Part shown: in pieces, positions 1 to 5,184 of the stretch
Layout: each line of letters begins with the position of its first letter
Numbering within the stretch: position 1 is the first letter of the stretch
Assembly: GCA_031384695.1 (NCBI GenBank)
Contig: JANNAV010000123.1
Span: forward strand, 1-6,523
Reading direction: 5' to 3'
Length of the DNA: 6,523 bases
Origin: JANNAV01 sp031384695
GTDB lineage: Bacteria > Pseudomonadota > Alphaproteobacteria > Rhodobacterales > Rhodobacteraceae
Notes under the pieces: model-generated
What the model saw: the letters and a program-made list of their open reading frames with translations, nothing else
Databases searched by the model: none
Told to the model about the DNA's origin: nothing
Program-made: the position numbers and the translations under genes

Positions 1-48
1 GGCGGGGTGATACGTCAGGCCAATCTGGCTGTCCAGTGCGATTTGTAC

Positions 49-69
49 AAAAAACACCGGTTCTGCGGT
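49..69 (-). terminator. Weak hairpin followed by T6, possible distal end of the prfC transcript
   Basis: Read on the minus strand, ACCG (69-66) can pair with CGGT (59-56) across a 6-base loop, followed by one G and six T residues (54-49). A short stem followed directly by a T-tract is the layout of an intrinsic terminator. Four base pairs is short, so alone this is weak. It lies about 60 bases downstream of the prfC stop and could act with the stronger GC hairpin at 100-126. The flanking bases 42-51 (TTTGTACAAA) form a perfect 10-bp palindrome that may be coincidental. Confidence 0.25.
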
Positions 70-99
70 TCAGCGTTGGCTGGGTCACCCACCGGCACA

Positions 100-126
100 G
101 GCGGCCCGCGAAACCACCGGGCCGCC
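100..126 (-). terminator. GC-rich hairpin just after prfC
   Basis: GGCGGCCCG (100-108) and CGGGCCGCC (118-126) are perfect 9-bp inverted repeats around a 9-base loop. The structure starts five bases past the prfC stop codon (131-133) in the direction of transcription. No T-tract follows directly, so it is not a textbook intrinsic terminator. It could stabilise the mRNA 3' end or act with the T6-linked stem at 49-69. The pairing is seen directly; the role is inferred. Confidence 0.45.
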
Positions 127-130
127 CGCC

Positions 131-1735
131 TCAGACCATCATTTCCTTGGTCGCGGTCAGCCTCACCGCCGGGTAATCGCGTTCGATCCGGTCGATATCC
201 CATTTCAGCCGGGTCAGAAACACCGTGTCACCGTCATTGTCGATGGCGATATGGCCCTTGTTTACATTGATGAATTTCTCCACCTCCGCCCGCGCCCCCG
301 CCACCCAGCGGGCCGAGGTGAAGTGGCTTGGCTCGAACCGCACCGGCAGTTGGTATTCCTGCTCGATCCGGCTGGCCAGCACCTCGAACTGCAACGGCCC
401 CACCACGCCGACGATGAACCCCGAGCCGATCATCGGCTTGAACACCTTCGCCGCACCCTCCTCGGCGAACTGCATCAGCGCCTTTTCCAGATGTTTGGCC
501 TTCATCGGATCGCCCGCCCGCACGGTTTGCAGCAATTCCGGCGCGAAAGACGGGATGCCGGTAAAGCGCAGCGCCTCGCCCTCGGTCAGCGCATCACCAA
601 TGCGCAACTGCCCGTGGTTCGGAATGCCGATGATATCGCCCGCCCAGGCCTCCTCGGCCAGCGCCCGGTCGGCGGCCAGAAACATCACCGGCGCGGTGAT
701 CGCCATGGTCTTTTTCGCCCGCACATGCAGCAGTTTCATGCCGCGCTCGAAATGCCCCGACACCAGGCGCACAAAGGCCACCCGGTCGCGATGCTTGGGG
801 TCCATATTGGCCTGCACCTTGAACACGAACCCGGTCACCGGCACTTCCTCAGGCGCAATCATCCGCTCGGCGGCTTTCTGAATCTGCGGCTCGGGGCCAT
901 ATTCGCCCATCCCGTCCATCAATTCCTTCACCCCGAACGAGTTGATCGCCGAGCCGAACCAGATCGGCGTCATCGAGCCGTTCAGGAACGCCGCACGATC
1001 AAACGCCGGCAGCAATTGCCGCGCCATTTCAATCTCTTCGCGCAGTTTCTTCAACAACTCCGCCGGCACATGCAGCGCCAGCTTCGGGTCATCCAGACCG
1101 GCGATCTCGATGGTTTCCGCCACCTTGTTGCGGTCGGCCCGGTCCATGATCTCAAGCCGGTCATGCAGCAGATCATAGGCGCCGACAAACTCGCGTCCGG
1201 TGCCGATGGGCCAGCTTGCGGGCGTTACGTCAATTGCCAGATTTTCTTGAATTTCATCAATGATATCGAAAACATCCCGGCTTTCACGGTCCATTTTGTT
1301 GCAAAATGTCAAAATAGGCAGATCGCGCATCCGGCACACTTCGAACAGCTTTTGGGTCTGGCTCTCCACCCCCTTGGCCCCGTCAATCACCATGATCGCC
1401 GCATCCACCGCCGTCAGCGTGCGATAGGTATCCTCCGAGAAATCCGAGTGGCCCGGCGTGTCGACCAGATTGAATCGATAAGAACGGAAATCGAACGACA
1501 TCGCACTGGCGGAAACCGAAATGCCGCGCTCCTGCTCCATCTTCATGAAATCCGAACGTGTGCGCCGCGCCTCGCCCTTGGCCCGCACCTGCCCCGCCAT
1601 CTGAATGGCACCGCCGAACAGCAGGAACTTTTCGGTCAGCGTGGTTTTGCCCGCGTCGGGATGCGAGATGATCGCAAAGGTCCGGCGGCGGGCAATTTCG
1701 GGCGGCAGGGCGGGGCGGTTGGCGATATCTGACAT
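131..1735 (-). CDS. prfC: Peptide chain release factor 3 (RF3), translational GTPase
   Basis: RF3 is a cytoplasmic GTPase that removes RF1 or RF2 from the ribosome after peptide release and so recycles them. The 534-residue product is close to the usual family length (about 530). The GTPase motifs are intact: P-loop SHPDAGKT (residues 24-31), switch region with EQERGISVS (about 67-75), DTPGH (92-96) and NKMD (146-149). The RF3-type N-terminus RTFAIISHPDAGKT separates it from EF-G. After the G domain come the RF3 domain II and a C-terminal domain ending ...TATKEMMV. An in-frame ATG four codons earlier (1747) is possible, but MSDIANRPALPPEIARRR is the more family-like start, and 1747 falls inside a -10-like hexamer. 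Neither start has a Shine-Dalgarno sequence. The gene follows the Hint-domain gene on the same strand after 43 bases and may be co-transcribed or use its own promoter. Confidence 0.95.
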   Translation of the reverse strand: MSDIANRPALPPEIARRRTFAIISHPDAGKTTLTEKFLLFGGAIQMAGQVRAKGEARRTRSDFMKMEQERGISVSASAMSFDFRSYRFNLVDTPGHSDFSEDTYRTLTAVDAAIMVIDGAKGVESQTQKLFEVCRMRDLPILTFCNKMDRESRDVFDIIDEIQENLAIDVTPASWPIGTGREFVGAYDLLHDRLEIMDRADRNKVAETIEIAGLDDPKLALHVPAELLKKLREEIEMARQLLPAFDRAAFLNGSMTPIWFGSAINSFGVKELMDGMGEYGPEPQIQKAAERMIAPEEVPVTGFVFKVQANMDPKHRDRVAFVRLVSGHFERGMKLLHVRAKKTMAITAPVMFLAADRALAEEAWAGDIIGIPNHGQLRIGDALTEGEALRFTGIPSFAPELLQTVRAGDPMKAKHLEKALMQFAEEGAAKVFKPMIGSGFIVGVVGPLQFEVLASRIEQEYQLPVRFEPSHFTSARWVAGARAEVEKFINVNKGHIAIDNDGDTVFLTRLKWDIDRIERDYPAVRLTATKEMMV

Positions 1736-1742
1736 GGGGCCG

Positions 1743-1771
1743 TGCATACTGTGTCAGCGCGACTGCAGCAA
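1743..1771 (-). promoter_or_regulatory. Candidate promoter for prfC
   Basis: On the minus strand, TTGCTG (1771-1766) and TATGCA (1748-1743) are separated by 17 bases, the ideal spacing for a housekeeping sigma factor. Each hexamer matches consensus at three of six positions, including TTG at -35 and TAT at -10. The predicted transcription start, about seven bases past the -10, falls at about 1736, next to the chosen prfC ATG at 1735. This would give a leaderless or nearly leaderless mRNA, consistent with the missing Shine-Dalgarno sequence. It is a by-eye prediction. Confidence 0.35.
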
Positions 1772-1778
1772 GGCGGCC

Positions 1779-2789
1779 CTACCGCGCCCCGGTGCTGCGC
1801 GGCTGATACAATGCCTGCGCCCCCATCTGATCCAGAAACTGCCGCCCCGCCTCGGTGCCGAAATGCTGGTTCTGCGACAGGCCCGGGAACCGCACCTTCA
1901 TCTCTTCCGAAAGCCCGCCCGGCAGCCGGTTTACCGTGGTTTCATTCACCATCAGGCTTTCGGCTGGAACCCCTTCGGCATAGACAATCTCGTGCTGATC
2001 GAACACCAGACTGAAATAATCGACAAAGCCGCCCTCGCGCATGAACACCTGTTTGTCGTCCACCAGATGGCGCGCCTGCACCAGCACCTCCGATGTTGCC
2101 AGGCCCGGCCGACGCTCGCGCTGATAAATAAACATCCGGTGATGCTGGCTGACGATCAGGTCGCCCGAATTACCCAGCGTGCCCTTGGTGATCACCACCG
2201 GCGCAAACGCCCCCACCGCCCTGAGCGTCGCCTGCCCAACCCAGCGCAGCGGCTGACAGCCGTGATCGCGCGTCAACACCCTGTCACCCGAGATCAACTG
2301 CTCGATCGGCCGCTGCAACCCCGAGGCCAGCGTGATCATGGTGCCGCGCGCGAAGGATACGCACAAAAGATCGGCCAGCCCGATATCCTTCGGTGCCGCC
2401 TCGATCCGCAGCAGGCTGTAATCGGTTTCCGCCGCCAGTGGCGACAGCGGCAGCGCAAAGCGCAGATCGCCCGGCAGGCGCAGCAGCAGCAATTCCACCC
2501 GGCTGCCGTCAGACCCCATCAGCGAATAACACGCCTCAAGCGCCAACTCCTCGCCCTCGCGCCCCACCTCACTGCCAGCGGCCACCCGCTGCACCCGCCC
2601 CTCGCCGCGCGTCACCGACAGCCGCCGCGGCCGGTGATCACTGTCCAGCTGATAAACATCGCCAAGGCACACATCTTGCGGCCCGGCCAAAGGATCACCG
2701 GCATTCACCCCTTGCGAGACAAAGATGTCGGCGGCAGACATCACCTGGCAGGCATGTCCGGGAACGACGGTGGCAAGGTCTGAAATCAT
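1779..2789 (-). CDS. Hint-domain (Hedgehog/intein-like) protein of unknown role
   Basis: This 336-residue protein has an N-terminal segment of about 140 residues and then a Hint fold starting at Cys143 (CVSFARGTMITLASG), followed by SGDRVLTRD (167-175). A block-B-like SQHHRMF (214-220) comes next, with a conserved FVDYFSLVFDQHEIVYAEG stretch towards the C-terminus. Stand-alone Hint-domain proteins of this layout are common in Rhodobacterales and have no established function. Hint folds can catalyse an N-S acyl shift at the first Cys, but no His-Asn-Cys splice end is visible, so protein splicing is not expected. I see no signal peptide, membrane helix or calcium-binding repeats. The start at 2789 (MISDLATVVPGH) was chosen because the frame open upstream to 2969 adds a low-quality, Arg/Trp-rich tail. 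The start lacks a clear Shine-Dalgarno sequence, and 2741 (MSAADIF) is an alternative. It lies directly upstream of prfC. Confidence 0.85.
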   Translation of the reverse strand: MISDLATVVPGHACQVMSAADIFVSQGVNAGDPLAGPQDVCLGDVYQLDSDHRPRRLSVTRGEGRVQRVAAGSEVGREGEELALEACYSLMGSDGSRVELLLLRLPGDLRFALPLSPLAAETDYSLLRIEAAPKDIGLADLLCVSFARGTMITLASGLQRPIEQLISGDRVLTRDHGCQPLRWVGQATLRAVGAFAPVVITKGTLGNSGDLIVSQHHRMFIYQRERRPGLATSEVLVQARHLVDDKQVFMREGGFVDYFSLVFDQHEIVYAEGVPAESLMVNETTVNRLPGGLSEEMKVRFPGLSQNQHFGTEAGRQFLDQMGAQALYQPRSTGAR

Positions 2790-2805
2790 GGCGTGGGTCA
2801 CTTTT

Positions 2806-2833
2806 AAGATACTGGTGTCGGCGCGATCTGCAA
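2806..2833 (-). promoter_or_regulatory. Candidate proximal promoter of the Hint-domain gene
   Basis: On the minus strand, TTGCAG (2833-2828) and TATCTT (2811-2806) are 16 bases apart; the -10 matches consensus at four of six positions. Transcription would start near 2799, leaving an untranslated leader of about ten bases before the ATG at 2789, which has no Shine-Dalgarno sequence. It competes with the TTGACA box at 2888-2893 as the likely promoter. Confidence 0.3.
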
Positions 2834-2864
2834 GCAGTCCAGCCTCCCCACAAGGCAGGATTCT

Positions 2865-2893
2865 ACTTACCAACATGTTAAACCGGCTGTCAA
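2865..2893 (-). promoter_or_regulatory. Candidate distal promoter of the Hint-domain gene with consensus -35
   Basis: A perfect -35 hexamer TTGACA lies at 2893-2888 on the minus strand. With a 17-base spacer the -10 would be GTAAGT (2870-2865), a poor match, although TAGAAT follows a few bases later at a non-ideal distance. The spacer contains the 8-bp palindrome AACATGTT (2872-2879), which could be an operator or chance. If used, this promoter gives a leader of roughly 70 bases. Confidence 0.3.
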
Positions 2894-3010
2894 ATTTTTG
2901 CCATGATTTGCTGTTGCCACGGAAACGACCGCCGCAGAACCCGGGCCATTGTCGCACCTGCGGCCACAAACCCCCACCCCGCGCGCCGAACCTGCATTAA
3001 TTCTGCCATC

Positions 3011-3039
3011 TTTCGCCCGCCTCCTCCGGCTGCTACACC
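3011..3039 (+). promoter_or_regulatory. Candidate extended -10 promoter for the SDR gene
   Basis: TTTCGC (3011-3016) and TACACC (3034-3039) are 17 bases apart, and TGC directly before the -10 makes an extended -10 element. The predicted start near 3046 gives a leader of about 23 bases containing the Shine-Dalgarno sequence AAAGGG (3056-3061). The same layout, including CTCCGG and GGCTGCTA in the spacer/-10 region, recurs upstream of the ABC ATPase gene at 3876-3904, which strengthens the call. Confidence 0.4.
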
Positions 3040-3068
3040 TTGCCACAGCACCACGAAAGGGCGGCAAA

Positions 3069-3848
3069 ATGGATCTCGGCATCAAAGGCAAACGCGCGCT
3101 GATCACGGCGGGCTCCAGGGGCCTGGGGCAAGGCTGCGCGCAGGCGCTGGCCGCAGCCGGGGTCGATCTGGTGATCAACGCGCGCGGCACCGATGCGCTG
3201 GAGGCCACCGCCGCCGATATCCGCCTGCGTTACGGCGTCAGCGTCACCACGGTTGCCGCCGACATCACCACCGAGGCGGGCCGCGCGGCGGTTCTGGCCG
3301 CCGCCGGTGCCGTCGACATTCTGGTGACCAACGCCGGCGGCCCGCCCCCCGGCATGTGGCCCGATTGGCAGCGCGCCGATTTCCTCAAGGCCATCGACGC
3401 CAATATGCTGACGCCGATCGCCCTGATGCAGGCGCTGCTGCCCGGCATGATCGCGCAGGGCTGGGGCAGGGTGGTCAACATCACCTCGGCCTCGGTCAAG
3501 GCGCCGGTCCCCGAACTTGGCCTCTCCAACACCGCCCGCGCGGGGCTGACCGGCTTTGTCGCGGGCACCTCGCGGCAGGTGGCGCAATTCGGCGTCACCA
3601 TCAACAATCTGCTGCCCGGCATCCACGCCACCGACCGCGCCACAGCCCTTGATAAAGGCGTGGTCGCGGCGCAAGGCATCACCATGGAGCAGGCCCGCGC
3701 CAACCGCGAGGCCAGCATCCCGGCCCGCCGCTATGGCAGTGCTGCCGATTTCGGGGCGGCCTGCGCGTTCCTTTGCTCGCAGCACGCGGGCTTTATCGTC
3801 GGGCAGAACATTCTGCTGGATGGCGGCGCCACCAACGCTTCGCTCTGA
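3069..3848 (+). CDS. Atypical SDR-family oxidoreductase (beta-ketoacyl-ACP reductase-like) with altered catalytic residues
   Basis: The 259-residue product has the Rossmann fold of a classical short-chain dehydrogenase/reductase: TAGSRGLG (13-20), NAGG (88-91), Asn112, the strand VVNITS (135-140) and a C-terminal GQNILLDGG. The cofactor motif TGxxxGxG has Ala14 for its first Gly. The usual Ser...Tyr-xxx-Lys triad is changed: Ser140 is kept, but 13 residues later there is Ser153 instead of Tyr, and Arg157 instead of Lys (LSNTARAG). A BKR-like SDR subgroup with imperfect cofactor and active-site motifs is known, and this protein appears to belong to it. Its substrate is unknown and it may not use standard SDR chemistry. 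The start at 3069 has the Shine-Dalgarno sequence AAAGGG seven bases upstream; the frame is open to an ATG at 2949, but that extension has no SDR features. An FbpC-like ATPase gene follows 81 bases later with its own promoter-like site. Confidence 0.92.
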   Translation: MDLGIKGKRALITAGSRGLGQGCAQALAAAGVDLVINARGTDALEATAADIRLRYGVSVTTVAADITTEAGRAAVLAAAGAVDILVTNAGGPPPGMWPDWQRADFLKAIDANMLTPIALMQALLPGMIAQGWGRVVNITSASVKAPVPELGLSNTARAGLTGFVAGTSRQVAQFGVTINNLLPGIHATDRATALDKGVVAAQGITMEQARANREASIPARRYGSAADFGAACAFLCSQHAGFIVGQNILLDGGATNASL

Positions 3849-3877
3849 ATTGGCCTCGCCCTGATTTGGCCTCGCTT
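3846..3877 (+). repeat. 16-bp tandem duplication across the SDR stop codon
   Basis: Two adjacent 16-base units, TGAATTGGCCTCGCCC (3846-3861) and TGATTTGGCCTCGCTT (3862-3877), match at 13 of 16 positions. The first unit begins with the SDR stop codon TGA, and the second supplies another TGA. The end of the second unit forms the start of the TTGCCG -35-like box of the next gene. This looks like a small local duplication, seen directly in the sequence. Confidence 0.75.
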
Positions 3878-3904
3878 GCCGAACGCCTCCGGGGCTGCTA
3901 GGCA
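3876..3904 (+). promoter_or_regulatory. Candidate extended -10 promoter for the ABC ATPase gene
   Basis: TTGCCG (3876-3881) and TAGGCA (3899-3904) are 17 bases apart, with TGC directly before the -10. The distance from the TT of the -35 to TGCTA is 20 bases, exactly as in the SDR promoter at 3011-3039. The predicted start near 3911 leaves a leader of about 19 bases with only a weak Shine-Dalgarno-like CGGA. The ATPase can therefore probably be expressed separately from the SDR. Confidence 0.4.
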
Positions 3905-3929
3905 AACCTGACCAATTCACTCGGATACC

Positions 3930-5012
3930 ATGCCAGCCATCGCCCTCCGCCTCGAAGTCCACGGCATCTCGCGCGCTTTTGGCGGCGGACGGGTGGTGCA
4001 GGATCTGTCGCTCAACGTGGCGGCGGGGCAGGTGACCTGTCTTCTGGGCCCCTCGGGTTGCGGCAAATCCACCACTCTGCGGATGATCGCGGGGGTGGAG
4101 CGGCCCGATACCGGCCGCATCCTGATCGACGGGCGCGAGGTGTTCGGCCCCACCACCAACCTGCCGCCTGAAGCCCGCGGCGTCGGCCTGATGTTTCAGG
4201 ATTTCGCCCTGTTTCCGCATCTGACGGTGGCCGGCAACATCGGTTTTGGCCTGTCGGGCCAGCGTGCCCCGCGCGCCGCCAGAATCTCTGAACTTCTTGA
4301 AAAAGTTGATCTTTCGGGGTTCGACGGCAAATACCCCCATCAGCTTTCGGGCGGCGAGCAACAGCGCGTGGCCCTCGCCCGCGCCCTCGCGCCGCGCCCC
4401 CGCGTGATGCTGATGGACGAGCCCTTCTCGGGCCTCGACAACCGCCTGCGCGATGGCATCCGGGATGAGACTCTGGCGGTGCTGAAGGCCGAAGGCACCG
4501 CCGTGCTGCTGGTCACGCATGAGCCGGACGAGGCGATGCGGATGGCCGACGAGATCGCCCTGATGCGGGCGGGCCGCATCGTGCAGGGGGGCGCGCCCTA
4601 TAACATCTACAACGCGCCGATAGACCGCGAAGCGGCGGCTTTCTTCAGCGATATCAACGTGATCCGGGGCACGTCGCTGGGCGCTTTGACCGAAACCGCC
4701 TTTGGTGCCTTCCTCACGCCGGGGCAAACCGATGGCGCCGAGGTGGATATCGTGATCCGCCCGCAGCATCTGAAGATCGATTTCGACAGGGCTGGGCGCG
4801 GCCCGAACCCCACGCCGCAAGACGGCACAGCGGCACGCGGCACCGTGCTGCGCGCCCGCTATCTGGGCCGCGAAAGTCTGGTCGATTTCCGGATGGACTT
4901 TGAGGGTTCCCCCCTCACCGCCTCGGTGCCGGGGGTGTTTTTGCCCAAACCGGGGGCGGTGCTGTGGCTGATGATCCGCCGCGACCGATGTTTCGTGTTT
5001 CCCGCGCGGTAA
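3930..5012 (+). CDS. ABC transporter ATP-binding protein, FbpC-like (iron(III)/polyamine-type importer class)
   Basis: This 360-residue protein is the ATPase subunit of a membrane importer; it hydrolyses ATP at the cytoplasmic face to drive uptake. All motor motifs are intact: Walker A GPSGCGKST (40-48), Q-loop Gln90 in MFQDFALFPH, signature LSGGEQQR (139-146), Walker B VMLMDE (159-164), D-loop SGLD (167-170) and His197. A C-terminal extension (about 230-360), with IVIRPQHLKI and an RGTVLRARYLGRE segment, is the TOBE-like regulatory domain of the CUT1/FbpC/PotA type. FGPTTNLPPEARGVGLMFQD most resembles FbpC iron(III) transporters, but substrate cannot be set from the ATPase alone. No permease or binding-protein gene lies in the window: an unusual SDR is upstream and a terminator directly downstream. 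It is either an orphan ATPase or serves a transporter encoded elsewhere. The start fits the family N-terminus (LEVHGISRAFGGG). Confidence 0.93.
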   Translation: MPAIALRLEVHGISRAFGGGRVVQDLSLNVAAGQVTCLLGPSGCGKSTTLRMIAGVERPDTGRILIDGREVFGPTTNLPPEARGVGLMFQDFALFPHLTVAGNIGFGLSGQRAPRAARISELLEKVDLSGFDGKYPHQLSGGEQQRVALARALAPRPRVMLMDEPFSGLDNRLRDGIRDETLAVLKAEGTAVLLVTHEPDEAMRMADEIALMRAGRIVQGGAPYNIYNAPIDREAAAFFSDINVIRGTSLGALTETAFGAFLTPGQTDGAEVDIVIRPQHLKIDFDRAGRGPNPTPQDGTAARGTVLRARYLGRESLVDFRMDFEGSPLTASVPGVFLPKPGAVLWLMIRRDRCFVFPAR

Positions 5013-5057
5013 GGGGGGCTACGCGCATGAAATTCGCGCCCTCCCCTTCTGTTTTTT
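5011..5057 (+). terminator. Intrinsic terminator after the ABC ATPase gene
   Basis: AAGGGGGG (5011-5018) pairs with CTCCCCTT (5041-5048) as an 8-bp stem with one G-U pair. A small internal loop follows, then CGCG (5022-5025) with CGCG (5035-5038) around a 9-base loop. CTG and then six T residues (5052-5057) complete a Rho-independent terminator. The stem overlaps the last two bases of the TAA stop codon. An ATG inside the loop region (5028) opens a 63-codon frame, which this structure makes unlikely to be a gene. Confidence 0.7.
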
Positions 5058-5061
5058 GCCG

Positions 5062-5133
5062 GATTTGGTTCCAATCAAATCAGGCCGATTGTGGACAATC
5101 CCTTGCTCAAACGGCGTCCCGCCTCATGAGCAA
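5062..5133. repeat. Three consecutive inverted repeats between convergent genes
   Basis: Three hairpin-forming repeats follow the terminator. GATTTG (5062-5067) pairs with CAAATC (5076-5081). GATTGT (5087-5092) pairs with ACAATC (5095-5100), only two bases apart. TTGCTCA (5103-5109) pairs with TGAGCAA (5127-5133), enclosing GGCG (5113-5116) with CGCC (5120-5123), so the last forms a nested 31-base structure with a 3x3 internal loop. A further GAGCAA copy lies at 5140-5145. No T-tract follows any of them and no coding frame is convincing. They could be an RNA 3' structure, a small RNA, protein-binding sites or a degenerate intergenic repeat element. Confidence 0.55.
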
Positions 5134-5144
5134 CAACCCGAGCA

Positions 5145-5164
5145 AACTCTCTCCCAGAGAGGTT
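5145..5164 (-). terminator. Possible terminator of the WYL regulator gene
   Basis: CTCTC (5149-5153) and GAGAG (5157-5161) form a 5-bp stem with a 3-base loop. Allowing one bulged base, the outer AAC/GTT bases extend it. On the minus strand it lies about 20 bases after the regulator stop codon and is followed by TTTGCTC, a poor T-tract. A weak candidate. Confidence 0.3.
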
Positions 5165-5184
5165 CCAGATCGGTTCGAAGCCCC

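Noticed and set aside
1..57. Minus-strand frame VFFVQIALDSQIGLTYHPA at the left edge, possibly the next gene
   Set aside because: The reading looks protein-like but is only 19 codons, with a GTG start that has no Shine-Dalgarno sequence and an in-frame TGA just upstream; it cannot be supported from this window.
81..91. TGGGTCACCCA, an 11-base palindrome
   Set aside because: Five-bp arms in a GC-rich region downstream of prfC; likely chance or part of the 3' structure.
251..1732. Long plus-strand open frame (493 codons) opposite prfC
   Set aside because: It is rich in His, Arg, Gln and Pro and lies fully antisense to the well-supported prfC; an artefact of GC-rich codon use.
1605..2783. 392-codon plus-strand frame opposite the Hint-domain gene
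   Set aside because: Low-complexity His/Arg/Gln/Pro composition and no recognisable domain; a shadow of the minus-strand genes.
2790..2969. N-terminal 60-residue extension of the Hint-domain protein
   Set aside because: The extension is not family-like and overlaps both candidate promoters of the gene.
2949..3068. Upstream ATG extending the SDR by 40 residues
   Set aside because: The extension precedes the fold's first strand, covers the promoter, and the internal ATG at 3069 has a good Shine-Dalgarno sequence.
3033..4820. 595-codon minus-strand frame opposite the SDR and ABC genes
   Set aside because: It spans two clear plus-strand genes and has antisense-type composition (Gly, Arg, His, Asp).
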